Assembly (NCBI GenBank): GCA_003260075.1
Contig: QLIY01000567.1
Coordinates: 13,148 to 77,147 of the forward strand
Length of the DNA stretch: 64,000 nucleotides
Source of the DNA: Phallusia mammillata
Lineage: Eukaryota; Chordata; Ascidiacea; Phlebobranchia; Ascidiidae
Direction of reading: 5' to 3'
Of the stretch, positions 57,325-64,000 are shown piece after piece. Under the pieces are notes generated by a model, which saw only the letters and a list, made by a program, of their open reading frames with translations, was not told the origin of the DNA and made no database searches. A program made the position numbers and the translations under genes. Position 1 is the stretch's first letter. Every line of letters begins with the position of its first letter.

Positions 57325-57535
57325 TCCACCGACACAACATACAACAGCCCTGATAGACGCAGAATACGACATGCTAAATTGTCCCGACTTTTGGCAAATG
57401 CTTACGCCACCATCACTGATATAGGGCTATTACATCAGTCACGCGTCTGAACAACAAAGCATGTACCTTTTCGCATCCATTTGAGCTATTGTGTTCTCAT
57501 TAGACTTTTGAACAGATCAGTGTATAGTGTTCTGA
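57325..57535. mobile_element. Hammerhead-like repeat, diverged inverted pair (copy 5)
   Basis: An antisense copy (57344-57420; on the minus strand ATCAGTGATGGTGGC...TTTGCC...TTTAGCATGTCG) is followed by a sense copy (CTGAACAACAAAGCATGTAC... GAACAGATC..TATAGTGTTC). The 3' block GAACAGATC..TATAGTGTTC also ends the 37.3-kb copy. Confidence 0.5.
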
Positions 57536-59411
57536 AACAACGCAAATTTTAACAGATATTTATGTTTTTCGTTACCCTGTTTCGATACAGATTGTCCACT
57601 AATCGGGACCACGAAATTATGAAAAACAGTTTTTACGGGAACTTGAACGAGTGACATGGTTATGAAGTGCACGATTATTCGTTTTTTAAAAAAATATTTG
57701 TTTTCCGATTTGGAAGTCAGTCGTTCGCGGTTCGACGAATTGCCAAGTTGATTACAAGAGCCAAGTAACAATTTCGATAACAGTCTCGATTTCCGATTGT
57801 TTTTGTAAACCGATGAACCCAACTGACTTATAAATGTTTAATTTATTTCCTTGGTCATCATACTACTAACAAAACTTATAAAACATGCTTATGACCAACA
57901 GGGTAGCCCTTCCTATAGTATGTTTTTGTGCGAAGCGTGACTTGAAGTGTTCCACAGGAGAAAATGCTGTAAGCATGGCCGCCAAAAGGGAAATGGTAAT
58001 ATTAATCTTTTCAAAACGGTACCAAGGTACATTGACTTTTGTGATGTGACACATTACCACCCCTATTACCCAATAATAGGCGATTAAGTGCCAAAGTTCA
58101 GGAACTAATATAGGCGAAATAGCCTCTTCCAGACACTTAATACATATTACTGATGGAAAAAGCCACCAGATGACTGTTTTGGATGTTCTCTATGTTTGTG
58201 CTCGAAATAATTGCTGATTATTATAAAGTTTTGGGAGAAAGTATCTAATAAACATGTGTTTAAGTTTAACGTGTACTGTTACAATAATATGACATTTAAA
58301 CCAACTATTCTATAACTACAACTCACATTGTCTGTTTCCGTGTTTTATACCAGCTGACATAAGGTTCGAACGGGCATACACTTTACTCGACCTTGGAGCT
58401 CTTTGGATAAACCCGTATTTTACCGAGGTTTTCAACAAGCAAAACTGGTGATTAGGCATTCACTAGTCAGGTGACACAATGCAATTTAAGAGTTCGCTTG
58501 ATATTGATACCCACAAAAGCTGATGGAAATGATTACATCAACAGTTCGTTTCTTGACGAAATATTGCCTAAACAGGATGCGGCCATTCACGGGAGATAGT
58601 CGGAAACCGAATCGTCAGCTTAGCATCTATTTATACAACTGACGATGCAATGGTGGGTTTGGCCCCAACAATCAATGTGCACATCACCAAGGTTTAATTA
58701 GCCGTGAATCAGGTGCAAAGTTGATTCTCTTATCGAACAACTGTCTGTGAGTTCTTCTTAATCCTCATTCGTGAAAGATAAGGCACACCTAAACGTTTCT
58801 CTTCTCCTGCGTTGGCTTTCACAGTATAGGTCATTGGCCCACATGATAATTGTAAAATACAAACAAAACGACACATCAGTTTAGTTCCAATGCCCAATTG
58901 TTGAGAAAATTTTCATCAGACGGCCCGTTGTTAAATTAAAAAAAAACCTGGATTGGTTTTGGGAAAATTTTTCGTAATGTATTAAGGATTTTTTTCAAAA
59001 AATTTCGATATATCGGTTATAACCTACTGATCCTAGCAAAGTTGTAAGAGGACCTCGAATTGGGATTTAGCCTTCCGAGAGGAAACAACGACGTGTGGCC
59101 AAGTACGAAGACAGATTCGAATCAAGCATGTTGGGTTTAAACTCAAGCCCGACCCTGTTCACAACTGCATCGTAGACCCCTTCTAACTGAATCATATACC
59201 CCTTCTATTGAGGTAACGACATTACATGATGTTTATGTTCGTGAAGAAGTTTCTTTTGTTGTTTTGTTTGTGGCTAAAATGGTTACTGAAATAGAAACGC
59301 AGGATCTGTGTTTTATCTCGAAGTAATGTCTAAAAGTTTGTTGTTTTGTGGACAGATTAAACTGCGTAATTAAGTCGCAAATCTTCGGTAATTATTTGTG
59401 TTTGTCTAACA
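57536..59411. other. Non-coding stretch
   Basis: No exon or repeat end is recognised, apart from CACTAATCGGGACCA near 57596, which resembles the Tigger-like MITE interior. Confidence 0.4.
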
Positions 59412-59731
59412 CAGGGGTGTCCAAACTTTTTGTAATAGGGGCCAATTTTTATCAGGTGCAGACAACCGCGGGCCAAAGCAAACTTTTAACTGGACAATTA
59501 TAACACAAAATACACGGCATGAACAAAAATTTTTGGTTTTTGTTGCGTCAGCACCGTATACTTTCTTTTTATCAGTAATTGTCGTTCTATGGAGAAGCTT
59601 TGCGTGAAGTCACAAGTCACCTCAACCCAAAACCTTACTTTAAATGTTTGCGGGCCATACGAAAGAAAATTTGAAACAACAGCTGCGGGCCACTTGAAAT
59701 GCCGTCGCGGGCCGCATTTTGGACACCCCTG
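59412..59731. mobile_element. hAT MITE with GCGGGCC subterminal motifs
   Basis: Starts CAGGGGTGTCCAAAC and ends GTTTGGACACCCCTG-type inverted (TTTTGGACACCCCTG). Flanks GTCTAACA / GTGTAGAA are diverged but both have central TA. Confidence 0.65.
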
Positions 59732-59748
59732 GTGTAGAACGTATAGAA

Positions 59749-59845
59749 CAGTGGTTCTCAAACTTTTTCATTATTTTTTCAATACGGTCCCTTTGCCATT
59801 ATTTCGAGGGCTCGCGGTCCTTTAGCTGGANCTGGTCTAACAGAA
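59749..59845. mobile_element. hAT left terminus, right end not found
   Basis: CAGTGGTTCTCAAACTTTTTC preceded by GTATAGAA. The sequence is interrupted by an N at 59831 and no matching right end is visible. Confidence 0.45.
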
Positions 59846-60632
59846 ACTTTGGTTAGATTATGTAGCACGTTTTGCCGCAATATTGTGTAGAAATTGTGGG
59901 TTTCCTTCATACACAACGGCGTTTTACTTGGACACAATGAGCAGCAACTGTCAACAAAAATCGAATTCACATTAAAAAAAACATTATTAAAGAGAATATC
60001 GAAAAATATTAAGTAATCCGAATTAATTTGTGTATAAATTGTATTAAAACAGTGTTTCAGAGCACCCTGCTCCCAAATAGGCTACTTGTTTATTTCAATA
60101 CCTAACTTAAGAAAAACGGAGCCAGCTTTGTTCAATTATGCGGTTGGATGAGGACTTATAAAAATTGACAGTAAATTTCGCTGATAATGAGAAACAATTT
60201 TATTTGAATTTTGGTAAGTTGGGAAACTTTGTTGAACGAAAATTATAACATAGAAAATGTGAGGTTTCAAATCGCAGCCAAAATGTGTCACAACTAATTA
60301 GTAATCATTGGTTTTATATACAGTTATCAACAATATAGTAGAATGTAAAACCTACATTGACTTCATTTGTCAGTATTTCAATCTATGTATTTCACACAAA
60401 ATGATTATCAGTGGCATACTCAAAAGAATCAACGCCAAAAAACACTGTGCGTTGCATATTTGTGCTTTCCGCCGTTTCGATGGAAGAAAAGATCCACGAA
60501 AGTAAATATTTGTCATCAAAGCCAACCTCATGTTATTGGCGTGATGATTCCGTTACACTGATCCGCTGATGATGTATCTTTCACGAAGTTTCCGAAATCA
60601 GTGTTTGTATGTTGCTGTCTAGAAACGTGTTT

Positions 60633-62600
60633 TCCACTGTGACCGTGATTTATTGATATCAGTTATAGAAAATTTTGAAAGCGATCATACTCTGCACATT
60701 TATTTTGTTGATGCTGCAGATCAAAGTGGAGATGTTATAATTGAATCACCAGGTAAAAATCTTATCAATTCATGCGTATGGTTGTGACGTTGACTTGTCG
60801 ATTAGTTTATTTTGATTTTGATTAAAGATATTTCATTCGAATCAAAGTAAACTTCGGGGCGTTAGAATTGACAAACAGTCAGAATTTCACTTTACATTTA
60901 CAAACGCTGGTCCAAAAATAATGTAAGTTAAGAAAAAATCTCTTTGTACAGATTTCTATTGCAATTCTTATCATAGATGCGTTTAAGAAAACAAGAAATT
61001 TTGAATTGTTCATGTCACGACCTGTATTTTTAAACTTGTATTTAATTTAGTTGACAACGCTTTGTCATGCCTGTGTTATGAGAATTTTAATGTTTTTGAG
61101 GTAGTGTTGGTAACTTTTTGCAGTAATTGTATGTAGAAATCTAATTTAAATTAACAATAGTGTAATTCATATGTGTATAAATAATATAAACTACGCGGTT
61201 TTGACAGATGAACAGCTTGCTTTAATGATCATTACGGCGAATTCAATTCAACCGCACTTCGTGCAGGAGGTAAGAGCATGATTTTCGTAATCCGTTTAAT
61301 CTGTAATGACCAAATTCCTTATAATCCACATCCAACACCTTTAAAATCGCCACCAAGGCATGATGCAATGTCACGTCGTCTACGGCCCATCCCACCATTG
61401 CACCGCTTTTAGAACATGTGCAACCTCAATTTTGATTTTAACCATCACGCCAAGGTTAATTTCAGGATTAGGTTAGCTTTGCAGAAGGCTATCAACTTTG
61501 ATATTACTTTGTAGTTTGACGCTGGAATCCGCATTAATGTTGGAAAGGGATGGACGTTTTGGGAATGGTCTATTTTCGGGACGCTGTTTGAGGCGTAAAA
61601 CGTGCATTGGAATCAAGCTCGCGTGATTGCAGTTAGTACCAGGACAAACAGATTTAAAACAGTCAGTTCTAATCGTTTTCGTGTGAAATAGATATAAATC
61701 AAAACCTCATCTTTAAATCCAGGATCTTCAAGGTTTTCGCCCAGGCCCATAAACTGCCAAGTTCAATCATCTTTATGTATTTTCATAGTTTCATGGCCTT
61801 CTTTGGAAACCTTATTAAGGAACATTTTAGAAAATCATGCTTAGCCTACTGTAATCGTAACGTAATAGCAGTCGTCACGATACGTGCATGATTTTATTTT
61901 AGGTCTGTCAGCAACGTTTTGCCGAATCATGGCCGTTTAGGAATTTACATGGTACAAATATAAAACAATACTGCGCTATAAAAAAAATTATGCGCTTCGT
62001 TACAGGTACCTTATTATTAGTGAAGTTATAAGCTTAAATATGGACAGTATGTTAACATTTAATTACAATTTACAACTATATTCGTAGTAGGAATAATGTT
62101 TTGGAAAGATTATTATCTGCGTTCAATGTCAATCCATCTGTAATTTTCGTTTCTGCAGTGAAGACACAAATTATTACTGTGTATTTTGTATTCACTTTAC
62201 GTTGTTAAGTTTGTGCTGTAAACGTAAGGAAATATACACAATGCAAAAGGTGCCCGTAAATGCTCTTTACTGTGTATTGCTGGTTTAACTACGACAAATC
62301 GTTACTGCTTTTGAATGGTGCAGTGCGTTTTTTTTTTTTTGCAGCATTCGTTGCACCAGAGTAGTAGGCATAACTCTGCAATGCACCACAACGTGTACGC
62401 ACATTTCAAATTCCTTAACTGTTTTTGAATCTGCACTCACGCGGAGTAGGCCACGTTGTTGAAACTAAGACAAAAATTATCATAACCTTGAAATATCTTT
62501 CTCAACAGCACCACCTGTACAGCACGAATCGTGACCGACGCTATCTGCCAGAAGTCCCAAGGTTAAAGCGAGGTGTGGTAGCCAAACGTGCCTTAGCGGT
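60633..62600 (+). CDS. Candidate plus-strand exons of an unknown gene
   Basis: Three segments look exonic. First, 60628-60753 (GTCTAG acceptor, CACCAG|GTAAAA donor) reads KRVFHCDRDLLISVIENFES then DHTLHIYFVDAADQSGDV. Second, 61209-61269 (TTTTGACAG acceptor, GAG|GTAAGA donor) reads EQLALMIITANSIQPHFVQE. Third, 62510-62600 (TTTCTCAACAG acceptor, GCG|GTAAGT donor) reads HHLYSTNRDRRYLPEVPRLK. The last two are phase-compatible; a phase-correct link from the first was not found. No family is recognised. It would be the only plus-strand gene in the window. Confidence 0.3.
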
Positions 62601-64000
62601 AAGTTGCGTAAGACTTGTGCAACTGGCGGTGACCCCGAGGTCAAACAACCATCATTAAACTGACACCGGTTGACTGCAAACGCGTAGGTAGCTATAATTG
62701 ATTACAATAGCAGTTTGCCTGAAGGGGTTGCAGAATACGAATATAGTTCAGCTAATATTAGACTTTTATGCTTTACGTAAAACGGATCAGTCGTTGCAAG
62801 TCATACTTTGTAACTTTTCGTAGGCTCACTTCCATAAACTGTGTTGTTTTTTTCTACATTTTCATGTATCAAAACAACCTTATCTGCAAAGTGGTATAGT
62901 TGTTTGAAGCTTAAAGATCGAAAATAGATCAGATGAACTAAAAAAATCACTTAATCCGATTAAAGAAAACAAATATTTGGCATTTCGTATTGATAAAAGT
63001 GATCAAATTTGCTTTTCTTGTAAATGACTCATGTATGCGGCAAGCCGTTGATATCTTGCAGGAATCGGAATTACCACCAAATTTCAGGGTTTATGGCACA
63101 AAACAATTTCGTGGTTGCACAAAATATCACTGTTTTCACACAAGCCGTGACTAAATAGCCACAAGAAAATCACAGAATTTTTTTCGAGTTTTACTGTATT
63201 GTCCGACGAAAACCTCATGCATCTTGCGAAATACGGGACGTTACTTAAACAAGGCCTAAAACAATAATTTGACAAGCTAGGTACATGTTGTCGATGTTGT
63301 TCCGTGTGCGCAATACGTTCATCACTTCAATTAAAGCCAGATTTTAGTGGCAGATTGGTGCCCTGCGCCACATGTGTTGTGTTTTGATGGTTCTTGAACT
63401 GTATTTCGCGCGCCTCGTAGGTAATTTTGTCGGCTTTAACCTGATGTAATTGTCAATTTGCCAAGTCACGACGTGCTGAAATTTTTTAATCAACTCTCTT
63501 GACCTCCACGTGATAATCGCCTTTTGTATGTATTTTCAAGAACATACATTTGTAGATTCTTTATTTAGTAACATTCCAGTATGACATAGATTCTAATCTA
63601 GCCCAAACCGAAAGGCCTCAACAAAAACCTTAAAGGTCCTTTCGTTTCTGACGTATACACCAAGCCAAACCAAGTTAGAAAAAACTCGATACTGATTAGT
63701 ATTTTCGGACAACAGTTCGGGGAAAATAATCCATTAAATGTCAGAAAAATTAAATGTCTTCGTTCTTAGGTGTTTACATGTTATTGACTTGTTCCACGTG
63801 TTGGTTATAGCCGAATACGCAAGAAAAAGGTAACGATTTGATAATTAAAAAAACGGATTTGTTCATTTCTCCATTTCTGCTCCATTCTGACGTTTTTATC
63901 TGAATTGCAAAAATTATGGTTTGGAAAATGGTCACTTGTATGACGTAATACGTCCCTAAGTCGTAAATTCTCAATTGGTAATAACGATATTGTGGTGAAA
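62601..64000. other. Right-edge stretch without recognised features
   Basis: No convincing exon, RNA gene or repeat terminus was seen on either strand. Confidence 0.35.

Noticed and set aside
1..64000. CRISPR arrays, operons, bacterial genes or viral genes
   Set aside because: No regularly spaced identical repeats, no intronless long reading frames and no recognisable viral proteins were seen.

Overview
The window is nuclear DNA of an intron-rich metazoan. It carries a Jouberin (AHI1) cilium gene, a FACIT collagen (vWA-TSPN-collagen) with an apparent internal promoter, and two secreted multi-domain protease-inhibitor-like genes (thyroglobulin type-1, Kunitz, TIL). Short introns, AT-rich DNA, high allelic divergence and a FACIT collagen suit a marine invertebrate chordate such as a tunicate. 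That placement is an inference; no species marker was seen. All four confident genes lie on the minus strand.

Layout: 1-9596 is AHI1 (16 exons, C-terminus beyond the left edge). 11109-13933 is a secreted Tg1 + 3 Kunitz protein with a TATA box at 14012. 14020-18438 is intergenic. 18439-40131 is the FACIT collagen: signal peptide at 40131, vWA at 35.0-32.8 kb, TSPN at 32.4-30.05 kb, basic linker at 29.07 kb, collagen exons of mostly 54/45/36/108 bp from 28.3 to 20.2 kb, and NC1 at 18.5 kb. A second signal-peptide exon with its own TATA (29219-29394) sits between the TSPN and collagen exons and is phase-compatible, as in vertebrate COL9A1. 42001-46776 is a secreted protein with two Tg1 domains, a TIL domain and an acidic tail. 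Right of 47 kb no gene is recognised with confidence; weak exon candidates lie at 49.1-49.96 kb (minus) and 60.6-62.6 kb (plus).

Two features cut across the annotation. First, runs of 10-12 G (and three of 70-95 G) mark assembly joins: nearly all short runs separate two nearly identical copies of the same sequence, one pair is inverted, and inside AHI1 exons removing the overlap plus 10 G restores the reading frame exactly. They are best read as gap placeholders between unmerged haplotype contigs, not biology. Second, the DNA is full of small mobile elements: a set of hAT elements whose 8-bp target duplications nearly all have TA at the centre, including two that share one duplication, and a dispersed family with hammerhead-like CTGATGA...GAAAC cores and inverted-dimer copies, one a perfect 55-bp palindrome.

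Exon coordinates were worked out by hand from splice signals and phase. The summed coding lengths of the two inhibitor genes and the collagen are divisible by three, with one collagen exon edge (30583/30767) uncertain by 1 bp.
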